From: Elephas maximus indicus
Taxonomy: Eukaryota > Chordata > Mammalia > Proboscidea > Elephantidae
Direction: 5' to 3'
NCBI RefSeq assembly: GCF_024166365.1
Contig: NC_064822.1
Location: forward strand, 143,660,823-143,724,822
Length of the DNA: 64,000 nucleotides
The notes under the pieces were generated by a model. That model was not told the DNA's origin, searched no databases, and saw only the letters and a list, made by a program, of their open reading frames with translations. This document shows, one piece after another, positions 44,229 through 54,687 of this stretch. Made by a program: the position numbers and the translations under genes. Each line of letters starts with the position of its first letter. The stretch's first letter is position 1.

Positions 44229-45084
44229 TGCTGTCTGCATTTGAACTATTTACACCTCTATATTTGGCTTCAATGCAGTTTTCTAGTACAACTGCCTACT
44301 GCTGCCGTATTTGTACTGTAGACTCCATCCAACCCAGATTCTTTGCCTTTGTCCTACTATGCCTTTATTCATGCTCTTCCCTCAACCTGAAATGGAATCA
44401 TCATTTATATTCTTTTCTATACAATTACTTAATAAAGATAATAATTAAAGCGTCCAGAGACAGTTGTTTTGATCTGCAATGTGGAGGTCCAACTTTGCCT
44501 CATACAATCTTTGAGCCAATCCTTCTATTTTTAAGCCCTAACTTTCATTTTTAACATTTAGAGGAACCCAGGACCTCTAAGTCCTAAGATGTCCCAGGTT
44601 TCTAAAGGAATTTATATTCTATTTTCTTCTCTTTTTTAAATCATATACCATGGATCCATATTCTTTCCACTCTTTTATTTGGTTTCTTCTCCATTCCTTT
44701 TCTCCTTGTCCTTGTAGTTTTTACCACCACTCCTTTTGACTCTGTTTCAATGGGGATTCTCTAAGGAGATGCAATAAATGTGAATATTCAATTTGTCATG
44801 TTTTATTGGAAGTCTATGACCTTTTTTTTTTCTTAATAGAAAGATAATCAGCCAGATGCAAAAATCATGTGCTCAGAGGCAGATTTCCAACCTTCTTCAA
44901 GTCACAGCACAGAAAGAATATGATCATATTTGTAGAGTACACTGGGTTAAATGGCAGTGCTGGAGCTGATTGACCCTGAGCACTAGTCCACCTTGAGGCA
45001 GAGATCATAGCACACCTATTATTCAAGGCACAATGGCTGAGAAGCTCTGAGAATTGATAAGGTCTGAGATCTGCCTTTTTTTCT
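44229..45084. other. Single-copy DNA, possibly old L2
   Basis: Pyrimidine-rich, no gene recognised. A 108-codon frame at 44228-44554 (plus) has no domain and lies in L2-like sequence. Confidence 0.4.
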
Positions 45085-45235
45085 TGGTAGCTGTGTGGCC
45101 TCAAGCAATAGCCTATCTTTAAGTTCTGTTTGTAATGATGGGCATGATAATTAGCACTTAGTACTCTTATGAGAATCACAGGAGCCAACTTATTCGAAAG
45201 CGTCCAGCAAAATGTGTACACATAGCAGGTGCCAA
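45085..45235 (+). mobile_element. MIR fragment
   Basis: TAGCTGTGTGGCCTCAAGCA, TGATGGGCATGATAATTAG, TATGAGAATCACAGGAG and CACATAGCAGGTGCCAATAG in MIR order. Confidence 0.7.
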
Positions 45236-45547
45236 TAGCTGTCTGTTTCCTTCTTCCTTCTAATGAGCCATACCTTGGGCAATGCAGGTACTCACATATT
45301 TGTTCAACGAATGATTGAAGTGGACATCATTATAATACAGTGGGGGGTAATTTAGGGTCAAGGCAACTTGTATACCAGATAGCAGCATAAAGCAAACTGA
45401 CTGAGAGGAAAAAAAAAAAAAAGAGGGAGGTACGATTTGAATCTGGATCTTGACTCTCTGGATTCAAGAGATGGCTGCGTCCTTTATCATCAGAAATCAT
45501 TTGATTTGAGGTCTTCAGAAGGAACAAAGTAAGTGCAGATATCAGGA

Positions 45548-45655
45548 GTGTGTCCCTGGGTGGTGCAAATGGTTAAGCACTCCACTACTAACCCAAAAGT
45601 TGGCTGTTTGGATCCACCCAAAGGTGGCTTGGGAAAACAACTCAACAGTAACTGG
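45548..45655 (+). mobile_element. Older tRNA-SINE related to AfroSINE
   Basis: CCCTGGGTGGTGCAAATGG head, TTTGGATCCACCCAAAGGTG, short tail CAACTCAACAGTAACTGG. It belongs to the degraded, older group with a GCAAA-type head. Confidence 0.65.
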
Positions 45656-45706
45656 TTTTAGGTGTTAGGAAAACAATCTCCTGCCTTGTTTCTCACCTGA
45701 AAGGGA

Positions 45707-45893
45707 ATTGTTGTTTTTGTTGGTTGCCATCCAGTAGATTTTGAGCCATGGACACTCCATGTGTGCAGAGTGGAACTGCTCCACAGCGTTCTCAAGTAGA
45801 TCATCAGGTCTTTCTGCCAAGGCACCTCTGGGCTGGTCCAAACTGGCAACCTTTCAGCTAGTGGTAGAATGTGTAACCATTTATGCTGCCAGG
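45707..45893 (-). mobile_element. Older AfroSINE-like copy, long form
   Basis: Plus strand: GTTGGTTGCCATCCAGTAGA, CAGAGTGGAACTGCTCC, then the long-form block ATCATCAGGTCTTTCTGCC and GCACCTCTGGGCTGGTCC, ending GCTGCCAGG. Confidence 0.7.
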
Positions 45894-46779
45894 AACCCTT
45901 GGAAAGGAAATAGCTAAGGTGATTAAAGAAATTTGCTTTGTTTTGCATTAGATTTATTTCTGTTCTGTTTAGCCTTTATCCCCACATCATTCTTTTCCTG
46001 CAGGATAATGTGTTTACAGCTTTTCAAGTTTACACTCTTTCCCAGGGTCAGGGTCATCCCCTATCTCTCATCTTAGATTTGGAAATACATGTCTTTACAT
46101 TTAAAACTGCAAATATTGTCACAGTAAGACAGAACGTGTTCGGCATAAAATTAAGGCAAACGATTGCATCTGAATTCCACTCTACTGCGAAAAAAAGTAA
46201 CAGAGCTTGAGGCATGCATGGTAAATTCAAATAGTCATTCACACCACCTTTTTCCTAATTTTCTGCAGCTTCCTCTTTCCAATTTTTTCATCTTAGTTCT
46301 CCCTTTTGGTTTATCAGGAGAGAAAAAAAAAAAAAAAAAGGCCACAGCAACTACAAAGAGGCAAAGTAGAAGGGAAAATATGCAATAAGACCTGTCTGCT
46401 CGCTGCTTCTAAATTCTGTAGGGACGCCAGTCAGCAGGTGAATCCCTATTCTAAGTTGGGATACCTTCCCTAGTGGCCTGTCAATTACCCCAGCAAACAC
46501 TACCCGATTTGGCTAGCCCAACCTCCTTCCACTCCTCCTACCCTCTCAGCTGTCAGGAAATCCTGGAGCAATCTTCGCCCTGGAAGCGCTGTCTGTGTGT
46601 TTAACAACCCGGGATTATGCTGATTTAAAATATAGCAGTTACAATTCAGGAGCCTTGAAGCAATGCCCAAGGTTGGTAGTTTCCCCTGTAGGCCAGAGGA
46701 GATGCCGTCTGCTCCAGTTTCCTCTCCAAAGATTAAATTTAGGCAAGCTGCAAACACTTGCTTGCTTGAACATTTAAAG
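45894..46779. other. Single-copy DNA upstream of ACSS3
   Basis: No repeat except an A-run at 46323-46339. Composition becomes GC-richer towards the CpG block. Short frames on both strands have no recognisable domain. Confidence 0.45.
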
Positions 46780-47500
46780 CGACTCAGGTCCATTGGCCTT
46801 TTCCTAGGAATGCGAGGGTACTGCAGAAGGCGGGGTGGGGAGGGGGTCGTTCTGCAGTTTGAGAGCGCTTTTCCTGGGAGAGCCGTGGGATTGGAAACGG
46901 ATGTGGGGACTGGATTTGTTGCAGCGGCGCAACTCACCAAGCGCAACGAGGCTGTAACCTACTCGGTCTCCACTCCAACCTGTTGCTTCCTCTGTGGCTC
47001 CAGGGCGGTTTTTCCCGACGACTCTAGTACGACTTCCACAACTCCAGGGCTTCGGGGCTTACTTTGTTCCCGCCTCCCTCCCGCTCCCCTTTGGTCCCCA
47101 AGAAGTCGCTAAAGCCCCAGTTGTCGCTGGTGAATCGTATTCGGGGACAGCGGGGAGCGCAGATTGCTGGGGCAGCGGGTGGCAATGAAGCCGTCTTGGT
47201 TGCAATGTCGCAATGTCACTGGAGCCAGGGGGCTCGGGGGGCCACTGCCCGGGTCCATACCGGCCCGGGGAAACGTCCCAGCCCTCAGGGCTTTTGTGGC
47301 CCCCGGCCTGCGAGGCGGTCTCGGGGGCCGGGGCTGCAGGGCGCTGTCCTCAGGCGGAGGCTGCGAGTACAAGACCCATTTCGCGGCCTCGGTGACGGAT
47401 CCAGAGAGGTTCTGGGGCAAAGCTGCCGAGGAGATCACCTGGTACAAGCCCTGGACCAAAACGCTAGAGAACAAACACCTACCTTCCACCAGTTGGTGAG
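46780..47500 (+). promoter_or_regulatory. ACSS3: CpG-rich promoter block of ACSS3
   Basis: Much higher GC and CpG frequency than the rest of the window, ending in the first coding exon. It contains GGTGGGGAGGGGGTCG (46832) and CGCCTCCCTCCCGCTCCCC (about 47071), which are Sp/KLF-like, and no convincing TATA box. This fits a broadly used CpG-island promoter. The transcription start cannot be placed from sequence alone; the 5'UTR probably lies within about 47.0-47.18 kb. Confidence 0.75.
47185..47495 (+). CDS. ACSS3: ACSS3 first coding exon (acyl-CoA synthetase short-chain family member 3)
   Basis: Codes 103 full codons plus two bases: MKPSWLQCR to ...TLENKHLPSTS. ACSS3 is a mitochondrial matrix enzyme that forms acyl-CoA from short-chain acids, chiefly propionate, with ATP via an acyl-AMP. 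Residues 1-55 are Arg/Gly/Ala-rich with almost no acidic residues, a typical mitochondrial presequence, followed by CRALSSGGG. Residues 61-98 match the conserved N-terminal region, including DPERFWGKAAEEITWYKPW (72-90). The AMP-binding core lies in exons outside the window. The ATG is chosen because known ACSS3 starts MKPSWLQCR; the in-frame TTG upstream is not an ATG. The exon ends at 47495 with the donor GTGAGT, phase 2. No other exon is seen in the window. Confidence 0.93.
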
Positions 47501-47729
47501 TGACTCCTTCGCCATCCCTAATGTCTCCTAACTTCTTGGGAGCCCTTAGCACAATGTCCCCAGCTCTTGGAATCTGGAATTCCTCTATCTAGCAAAAATT
47601 AAAATCGGGATTGGAGATGCACTCAGACCTTTCAATTTGTTTTTAATTTTACTTTCATAGCTTTATTGCTTTCTTGTCTTGGAGGATTAGGTTACATATT
47701 GTGATCTAAGTTTCCTATAAACTTTACCT

Positions 47730-48130
47730 GTGTGGCAAGGCTCTGCTTGGCTCTTGGGATGTTAAGTTGTCCCCCAGGGACAGCACAGTCCAGTAGGGAA
47801 GACAGTTACAAACAAATGCAAACAGTCTACAGAAGTATTACCAAGTACCCACACCCTGTGGGATGGAAGAGGTTGAGGAAAGACTTCAACAGAATCACAT
47901 CTAAGTGGTGTTTGGAAGGAAGATATGTCTTCTCAAGGTCCACAAGGACCTGATTGTCAAAATCCAGGAGGTTGAAACACCTTGAAATGTGACTGTGGTT
48001 ACAAATAATTGGATTGGCTGAAGTGGTAGGAGATGGGGCTGGCGAGTTAGGAACTGGACTGGGAAAGGATTTCTGTGCATGCCAAGTAGTGCGGACTGGA
48101 TCTATAGCCTGTGTATATGAAGCGGCAGCA
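47730..48130 (+). mobile_element. L2-like fragment
   Basis: CAGCACAGTCCAGTAGGGAA, ACAGTTACAAACAAATGC, ATCTAAGTGGTGTTTGGAAG follow an L2-type order. Diverged. Confidence 0.42.
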
Positions 48131-48395
48131 TGAATACCCAGAAAGAAGGTGGATATAGGCCGAGCAGTGTTAGAAATCATGGTAGGAATAAAGTTTTCCT
48201 TCTGTAGTTGCAATTGTGTAGTTGTTAACATTGGTTTTTATAGTAAAACAAAGACACATTGTAGAGTAAATGCCAAACTTGCTTGGATATTGATGATGAG
48301 GCACACTGCTCATGAGAAGCTCACTGTTGTGGGCCCTTTTGGGGCTGCATGCCTAGCCCCTAAGGGTGTGGTTGCTCTCATCTGCCAGATACTGT

Positions 48396-48597
48396 TGTTA
48401 TTGTGTGCTATCCAGTTGATTCCCACTCACAATGACCAAATAGGACATAGTAGAAATGCCCCATAGGGCTTCCTACCCTGTAATCTTCACAGGAGCAGCT
48501 CACCAGGTCTTTTCTCCTACAGGGCCTCTGGTGGGTTCAAACCACCCACCCTTCAGTTCACAGCTGAGTACTTAAATCATTACACCATCAGGGCTCT
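48396..48597 (-). mobile_element. Older AfroSINE-like copy, long form
   Basis: Plus strand: GTGCTATCCAGTTGATTCCC, GACATAGTAGAAATGCCCC, TGTAATCTTCACAGGAGCAG (long-form segment), GGCCTCTGGTGGGTTCAAAC, ACACCATCAGGGCTC. Confidence 0.78.
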
Positions 48598-48885
48598 TTT
48601 GCCACATATTAGGGAGGGACGTTTCCTGTAAAAGTTTGAGAAACACTACTCAGTGATGGGGTGGGAAGAATGATGTGTGTTAGTATTTGAAAGATGTCTC
48701 CTTGGTGATATCAGGTAACCTGGAATGGAGAAGGGCAAATCAGCCAGAATTTGTTCTGTGTCCCTACAAGCCCGTTCATCTCATGATTGGAAACTAGTCC
48801 TTTTTAGTATCTGAGCATCTTGGCCCTTTCTCTTTGTTTACTTATTCAGTAGTGTTTTACTGACCTTTTTTGTGTGCCTGGAACC

Positions 48886-49045
48886 CTGGTGGCACAGTGG
48901 TTAACAGCTCGGCTAACCAAAAGGTCAGCAATTTGAATCTACCAGCTGCTCCATAGGAATCCTATGCGGCAATTCTGCTCTGTCCTATAAGGTCTCTATG
49001 AGTTGGAATCAATTCAATGGCATCAGCTTCGGTTTGGTTGGATTT
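48886..49045 (+). mobile_element. AfroSINE, short subfamily
   Basis: GGAACCCTGGTGGCACAGTG, CAATTTGAATCTACC, ATGAGTTGGAATCAATTCAA, GGTTTGGTTGG. Confidence 0.87.
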
Positions 49046-49119
49046 GTATGCCCAGCAGTGAACCAGACACTAGGTACACAACAGTGTGCACAACAAGGCC
49101 CCTGCCTTCTGGGAGTCGT

Positions 49120-49315
49120 GATGATTAAGAGCGTGGACTCCGGGATCAGACTACCTGGGCTTGCGGTCTACATCTCGCAGTACTATGTGGTGAAGGGCAA
49201 ATTAGTTAATTAATCTTGTCAGTGCTTCAGTTTCCTCAAATATGTCTGAGGTTTAACTGAATACAGGATATGATCGTGTTTTGCATATATTAGGCACTAT
49301 CAGTGCTGGAAGAAG
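49120..49315 (+). mobile_element. MIR
   Basis: ATGATTAAGAGCGTGGACTC, ATCAGACTACCTGGGCTTG, GTGCTTCAGTTTCCTCAAA and a tail with TAGGCACTATC. Good match along the MIR length. Confidence 0.75.
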
Positions 49316-49935
49316 ATTAATAGCAATCTTTGTACTGTCACATCACAATTATTTTGGAAGTAGGAAATTATTTTGAGAACAGGAGGGGAGATAGGAGACT
49401 ATACATCCAGTCTCAAAGTTCATTGAATAAATGGTTTCAATTTGAATCCGTTACTCTGTTGGACACCTAATTGCAAATGCTCCTTCTTGGTTTACAGTAT
49501 TCTACAAATTCCCTCAGTGGCAGTGTGCCTCTTTTTTTGTTTGTTTGTTTGTTTTTGTATCCCTAGAGTCTAGAGCAAAGATGGCATATGAGTTTAAAAA
49601 ATGATAGCCATATAACAGGGTGCATAGGTTTGATAATTTTTTGCTGTGACATCTGTTTCTGTTTGTGAAGACAGACACAAGCTGATGTGAAGGAGTTTTG
49701 CTTATGTTCATTGAATCTGGGATCTGGGGAAGGAAGATGCTGAATGAAGAGGGATTGTGACAGCTAAATGTTCTCTCCTAGAAGGAGCTGACGCACATGT
49801 AGTCACAATCTCTGATGCCCTTGGCTGTCCAGAGACAAGAGAGATTCTCTTTCATCATTATAAGCTTGTCTGTTTTTTATGAAAGTAAACTTCTCTCATT
49901 TATGAAAGTAAATTTCTCTCGTAATTCACAATCCT
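49316..49935. other. Unassigned intronic DNA
   Basis: No gene or clear repeat. A TTTG array at 49535-49555. A 14-bp near-duplicate of ATGAAAGTAAACTTCTCTC (49879) recurs at 49902. Confidence 0.4.
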
Positions 49936-50489
49936 GTCAAAAGTCAAGAAATCAAATGGTGAATTGCATTGGGCAAATCCACTGCATAAGACCTTTTTAA
50001 AGTGTTAAAAACCAATGATGTCACTTTGAGGACTAAGGTGCACCAGACCTAAGCCCTGGTATTTTCAATTGGCTCATATGCATGCCAAAGCTGGATGATG
50101 AATAAGGAAGATCGACGAAAAATGGACACCTTTGGATTGTGATGTTGGCAAGGGATATTAAATATAGCATGGAATGTCAGAAGAATGACAAATCTGTCTT
50201 GGAAGGAGTACAGCCAGAAAGCTCCTTAGAAGCATGGATGGTGAGACTATATCTTACATACTTTGGACACACTACCAGCAGGGACCGGTCCCTAGAGAAG
50301 GACACCATGTTTGGTAAAGTAGAGGGTCAGCGGAAAATAAGAAGACCCTCGACAAGATGGATTGACACAGTGGCTGCAAAAACATAGGAATGATTGTAAG
50401 GGTGGCTCAGGACAAGGCAGTGTTTTGTTTTGCTATACATACATAGGGTCGCTATGAGTTGGAACCATCTCGAAGGCACCTAACAATAA
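49936..50489 (+). mobile_element. RTE-type LINE, 5'-truncated
   Basis: GTCAAGAAATCAAATGGTG start; C-terminal remnants including MVRLYLTYFGHTTSRDRSLE and RRPSTRWIDTVAAKT (50238-50387); end ATCTCGAAGGCACCTAACAA. Frames are broken (early TGA after TTTGGATTG at 50130). Confidence 0.85.
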
Positions 50490-50801
50490 CCCCAGAAGTC
50501 CCGACCCATACATCAGATCGCACATTAGCTTTCGTAGTGGCATAAACTACCCAACATTTTACACATGAACATGGAATAAAAATGTTTAAGAGTGATATAT
50601 GGCTGGGATTTTCCATAATACTGAATAACCCTATAAAACACATTTCAAGTAGTGTGATCTCTGAGATCTTTGAAAAAGAAACACAAATTAAATGGAGCTG
50701 TTTTAGTAACTTGCGAAGAACCACCTTTGCTCAGTTTGGAGATTATGATTACAATGTTGATATTGGCTTTTTGGGCAATAAAATCTCTACTATATAGACT
50801 T

Positions 50802-51172
50802 CAAAAGGACTCTGGTGGCACAAACTGTTAAGCGCTCGGCTGCTAATCGAAAAGTTGATGGCTCAAACTCACTCAGGAGCTCCAGGAGAGAAAGACCTGC
50901 TGATCTCTTTCCATAATGTTACTAAAACCAAACAAAACCTGTTGCTGCCAAGTCAATTCCAACTCATAGTGACCTTACAGGACAGAGTAGAACTGCCCCA
51001 TGGGGTTTCCAAGGAGCAGCTGGCTGATTTGAACTGTTGAACTTTTGGTTAGTGGCCGAACGCTTCACCAGGGCTCTGCTCTGGAAAGATTACAGCAAAG
51101 AAAATCCTATGGAGCAATTCTCGTCTGTCACATGGGATCACTATGAGTAGGAATTGAGTCCACAGCACTCAA
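50802..51172 (+). mobile_element. Older AfroSINE-like copy, split by a younger SINE
   Basis: Left arm AAGGACTCTGGTGGCACAAA to GACCTGCTGATCTCTTTCC; right arm from about 51076, GGAAAGATTACAGCAAAGAA to GAATTGAGTCCACAGCACTC plus AACAATAAC. The AAC-type tail resembles the RTE tail more than the GGTTTGG tail of younger SINEs. Confidence 0.75.
50919..51075 (-). mobile_element. AfroSINE, short subfamily, inside older SINE
   Basis: Plus strand: AAACCAAACAAAACCTGTTG, CCAAGTCAATTCCAACTCAT, GAGCAGCTGGCTGATTTGAA, CGCTTCACCAGGGCTC. Confidence 0.86.
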
Positions 51173-51195
51173 CAATAACAAATACAGACTTCGAG

Positions 51196-51345
51196 AGTCC
51201 ATGGGTGGTACAAGCAGTTAGTGCTTGACTGACTGACTAGTAGCTAAAAATGCTTGACTGACTGAGTGGTAGCTAAAATGTTGGTTGTTGAAAGCCACCT
51301 GAGGTGGCTTGGAAGATAGGCCTGATGATTTGCTCCCAAAAGGTC
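51196..51345 (+). mobile_element. Older AfroSINE-like copy with an internal tandem duplication
   Basis: GGGTGGTACAAGCAGTTAG head. The segment TGCTTGACTGACTGACTAG (51222) is repeated as TGCTTGACTGACTGAGTGG (51250), about 28 bp apart. Then GCCACCTGAGGTGGCTTGG and GGCCTGATGATTTGCTCCC. Confidence 0.65.
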
Positions 51346-51852
51346 ACACCCTACTAGTTTCTCTAATCCTGGAACACATCTGGATGTTTTGGTTATTTTC
51401 TCCTGATGAATTAGACATCTGGCTTCCTGTCCTTTCACTGAAATCCAGCTGCCACTCTCTGAGTTATTAGATAATTCACTTTTGCATCACGCATTGTGGT
51501 TGACTCTCCCATCCAGGTCCTCAATTCATCCCTTTCCATGGAAGCCAGGCAATTCCATTTTGGTTTATTGTAAACAATATCTAATGATAAAAATCTCACA
51601 TACCATTTGATTTAGAATTTAATATGTATTAAACAGACTACATGTTGAGAAGGAAAAGACACCAATTAAATGCAGATTTTTATAAAATGCTGTAAATTTG
51701 GTGAACATTCCTGTAGTGGCAATAGTATAGCCTTTTTAACATGTATGATCTTAATTACCTACAGCTATGAGATTAAGGGTGTTTAATCTTTCCAAATCTT
51801 AAAACTGCGTATAAGAGTTAAAGAACACCAGTCACTCACTCAATGTCTGTAT

Positions 51853-52019
51853 CCAAAAACAAACAAACTCATTGCCATTCAGTTGATTCCAACTCATAGA
51901 GACCCTTAAGGATGGAATAGGACTGCCCCATAGAGTTTCCAGGGAGCACTTGGTGGATTTGAACTGCCAACATTTTGGTTAACAACTATAGCACTTAACC
52001 ACTACACCACCAGGGTTTC
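51853..52019 (-). mobile_element. AfroSINE, short subfamily, with target duplication
   Basis: CAATGTCTGTAT (51841-51852) and CAATGTTTGTAT (52020-52031), one mismatch. Plus strand: CATTCAGTTGATTCCAACTC, ACACCACCAGGGTTTC. Confidence 0.88.
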
Positions 52020-52020
52020 C

Positions 52021-52053
52021 AATGTTTGTATATAAAAAAAAAATGTTTGTATA
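52021..52053. repeat. Short A-run between duplicated 12-mers
   Basis: AATGTTTGTATA at 52021-52032 and 52042-52053 around TAAAAAAAA. Together with 51842-51852 there are three copies of this target sequence. Confidence 0.8.
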
Positions 52054-52430
52054 GCACAGATAAAATGATGAAAGAGGTAGTGAGGGCACTGAGTAGCAGG
52101 GGAGAGGTGTGTTAAATCATAATACAACTATTTATTTAGAGTTCCAATAGATGCTATGAAATACAATGGTTAGTGGAGGATTTAGTGTTAAAGGATCGTG
52201 GGATGAAATGATGAGGAAATGGTGTTTAAGTTGAGATAACAGTGAGTAAGGACTAGACATGAGAGAAATGAAGAGGAATATTCTAGGCAAATAAAATTAT
52301 ATGCTAAGGTCATGAAGTATGAGGCATCTTGGTAAGTTCTAGAAACTGAAACAAGGCTAATGTGTCTTAAAAAAATTGAGAAATTACCAGCGGATAGAAA
52401 CAGAGAGGCTTGTGGGTCATGTTAAGAAAT
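52054..52430 (+). mobile_element. L2-like fragment
   Basis: Purine-rich, with GTAGTGAGGGCACTGAGTAG, GTTTAAGTTGAGATAACAGT and GAATATTCTAGGCAAATAAA in L2-like order; target of the SINE at 51853. Confidence 0.4.
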
Positions 52431-52458
52431 TTTTTTTTTTTTTTTGTCTTGTCATATA

Positions 52459-52674
52459 ATAACACCAAAAACAAATTGCCATCAGGTCAACTCTGACTCC
52501 TGGTAACTCCATGTATATCAGGGTAGAGCTGTGCTACACTGTGTTTTCAATGGCCGATTTTTTTGGAATCAGATCTCAGGCCTTTCTACTGAAGCACCTC
52601 TGGGTGAACTTGAACCACCAACCTTTTGGTTAACAAATGAGTGCCTTAACTGTTTGTGCTACCCAGAGACCCCT
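52459..52674 (-). mobile_element. Older AfroSINE-like copy, long form
   Basis: Plus strand: TGCCATCAGGTCAACTCTGA, GGGTAGAGCTGTGCTACAC, GAATCAGATCTCAGGCCTTT, AAGCACCTCTGGGTGAACTT, GCTACCCAGAGACCCC. Preceded by a T-run at 52432-52445. Confidence 0.75.
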
Positions 52675-52739
52675 GGAAAATAATAGCTATCACATAAGGA
52701 GTTACCAGCACATGAATTTCCTATTTCTTCTTTTTGCAC

Positions 52740-52885
52740 TGGAAACAGGAGCTGAGTTTAACTCCAGCTCTGCCACTTACCTTGGGCAAGCCTCAATATC
52801 CTCATTTACTAAAATGAGTACAATGAAAATATCTATTCCTTAATAAGTAAGTGCAAAAAAGAATAGCTTATAAAATGTCCAGCAA
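52740..52885 (+). mobile_element. MIR fragment
   Basis: CAGCTCTGCCACTTACCTTG, GCAAGCCTCAATATCCTCAT, TTACTAAAATGAGTACAATG. It follows the older SINE directly. Confidence 0.62.
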
Positions 52886-52889
52886 TCTT

Positions 52890-53622
52890 TGAATATGGAA
52901 GAGATACTCTCATAAGCCGGCATAGTCCGGGAAGTTTTTGGGAAAAGGTAGCATTTGAAGTGAATCTTAAAGTAGGATTTAGAGAAAAGACATTTCTGTG
53001 TGGGAAACAACATGATGAAAGCATAGAGATAAGAAAGAACCAGGTGTGTTTAGAGGACAGTATAGTAGGCCAGTTGGCTTGTAGTGGTCATTCTGAGTTA
53101 CTGATAAACTTGATTTCAGAGAGGTAGTTTCAGGATAACCTTAGAAGACTTGAAATAGCAAGCTAAGGCATTTGCATTAACTTCTTAGACCTCAAGTCAT
53201 AACCAGACTGCAAGCCTGATTCCAGATAGGCTTTGTTTGACCCAGGTGCTTTTTTTTTTTTTTTTAATTTAGTTGCTAGTGTTTAAACATTATGATTTTC
53301 ACGTAAAATCCAAATTTCCTGTAACAGTTCAGCTTTTGGACTTCTGTTGAGAAAAGCAGCATATCTGTCAGCAGTGGGGCAGCTTCTCTCACGGCAACAT
53401 TTGACTTGAACTTAGTAGCTACTGCCCCCTTTAAATGGTGTGTGAGGTTGCTGATTAACCACTGTCCTCCCTCCCCCCATCCTTTATTATGTTATACTCT
53501 GCCTGTACTAGTCGTTAACTTTGACTGTTTGGGCATTTGTGTTTGCAGTGCCTACCATGGCAGTGATGATCTATGGAAGGTTTTTGTTCAGAGGATAATG
53601 GAATGAGAGTAGTATTCAGACT
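52890..53622. other. Old L2-like and single-copy intronic DNA
   Basis: 52890-53110 resembles L2 (GGTAGCATTTGAAGTGAATC, GGGAAACAACATGATGAAAG). The rest, with a T-run at 53250-53265, has no recognised feature. Confidence 0.4.
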
Positions 53623-54156
53623 TGTCATGGATTGAATTGTGTCCCCCCCAAAATATGTGTCAACTTGGTTAGGCCATGATTCCCAGTATTGTGTGGTTGT
53701 CCTCCATTTTGTGGTCTTCCTATGTGTTATAAATCATCATCTCTGCCTGTGGTTAAAGAGGATTAGAATGGGACGTAACACCCTTGCTTAGGTCACATCC
53801 CTGATCCAACGTAAAGGGAGTTTCTCTCAGGTGTAGCCTGTATCACTTTAATCTTACAAGAGATTAAGGGAAAGGGACACAAGCAGAGAGTTGGAGGACC
53901 TTATACCACCAAGAAAGCAATTCTGGGAGCAGAGCACATCCTTTGGACTTGGGGTTCCTGTGCAGAGAAGCTACCAGTCCAGGGGAAGACTGATGACAAG
54001 GACTTTCCTCCAGAGCCAACAGAGGAAGCCTTCCCTGGAGCTGACACCCTGAATTTGGACTTCTAGCCTACTACTAGACTGTGAGAGAATAAACTTCTGT
54101 TTGTTAAACCCATCCACTTATGGTGTTTCTGTTATCGCAGCACTAGACGACTAAGA
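53623..54156 (+). mobile_element. MaLR-like solo LTR
   Basis: Starts TGTCATGGATTGAATTGTG, ends CACTAGACGACTAAGAAA. Same family and orientation as 19334-19862. The MLT1-like 3' part includes CACCCTGAATTTGGACTTCT and CTGTGAGAGAATAAACTTC. The final CA is not preserved and no 5-bp duplication is clear. Non-coding. Confidence 0.82.
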
Positions 54157-54488
54157 AAAGAGAAGACAAATTTGACCTCAGATTTCAAGTGTCACGGGAG
54201 AATGGGGGATAACAGAGATTAGAAAAATCAAAGCCATGCTAACATGAAATAACAAGGGTCTGATGAACCAGGGTAGGAGCAGAAGGGATACTTTAAGGAA
54301 GCAAGGCTAAATTAAATGTAGTGACTGCTTAGCATTAAAGTTCATGGAAGGAAAAAAAATTATGGTAAGTGCAAAAAAATTGAGTCAAATGTCTAAGTGG
54401 ATGAATTGATTAGGCAAGTGAAGATAATAGGTTAAAAACTGAGAGGGGGATTTGATGTAGATGTATATAGATTTGAGTATCAGTTGCA
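54157..54488. other. Unassigned, possibly L2-derived
   Basis: Purine-rich sequence without a recognisable gene. Confidence 0.35.
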
Positions 54489-54654
54489 AAACGAAAAACC
54501 CAACCAAAGTAAATCCATTACAGTTTGAGTAAATTCCAACTCATAGGGACCCTATAGGACAGAATAGAGCTGCCCCATAGGGCTTCTAAGGAGTGGCTGG
54601 TGGATTCAAACTGCTGACCTTTGGTTAGCAGTGGAACTCTTAACCACTATGCCC
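54489..54654 (-). mobile_element. AfroSINE, short subfamily, with target duplication
   Basis: TCAGTTGCA at 54480-54488 and 54655-54663. Plus strand: GAGTAAATTCCAACTCATAG, GAATAGAGCTGCCCC, CTTAACCACTATGCCC. Confidence 0.9.
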
Positions 54655-54687
54655 TCAGTTGCAGAGGTGATAGTTAAAACCTTGTTG

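Noticed and set aside
45549-47184. A second gene in head-to-head orientation with ACSS3
   Set aside because: No coding exon with recognisable homology on the minus strand upstream of ACSS3 within the window; short frames there lack domains and splice context.
47109-47552. 147-residue minus-strand frame and other plus-strand frames over the CpG block
   Set aside because: GC-rich DNA has few stops. Only the frame starting at 47185 matches a known protein (ACSS3) and ends at a splice donor.
53623-54156. Possible retroviral coding remnant
   Set aside because: Only LTR sequence is present; no gag, pol or env similarity was seen at any of the LTR copies, which are all solo.
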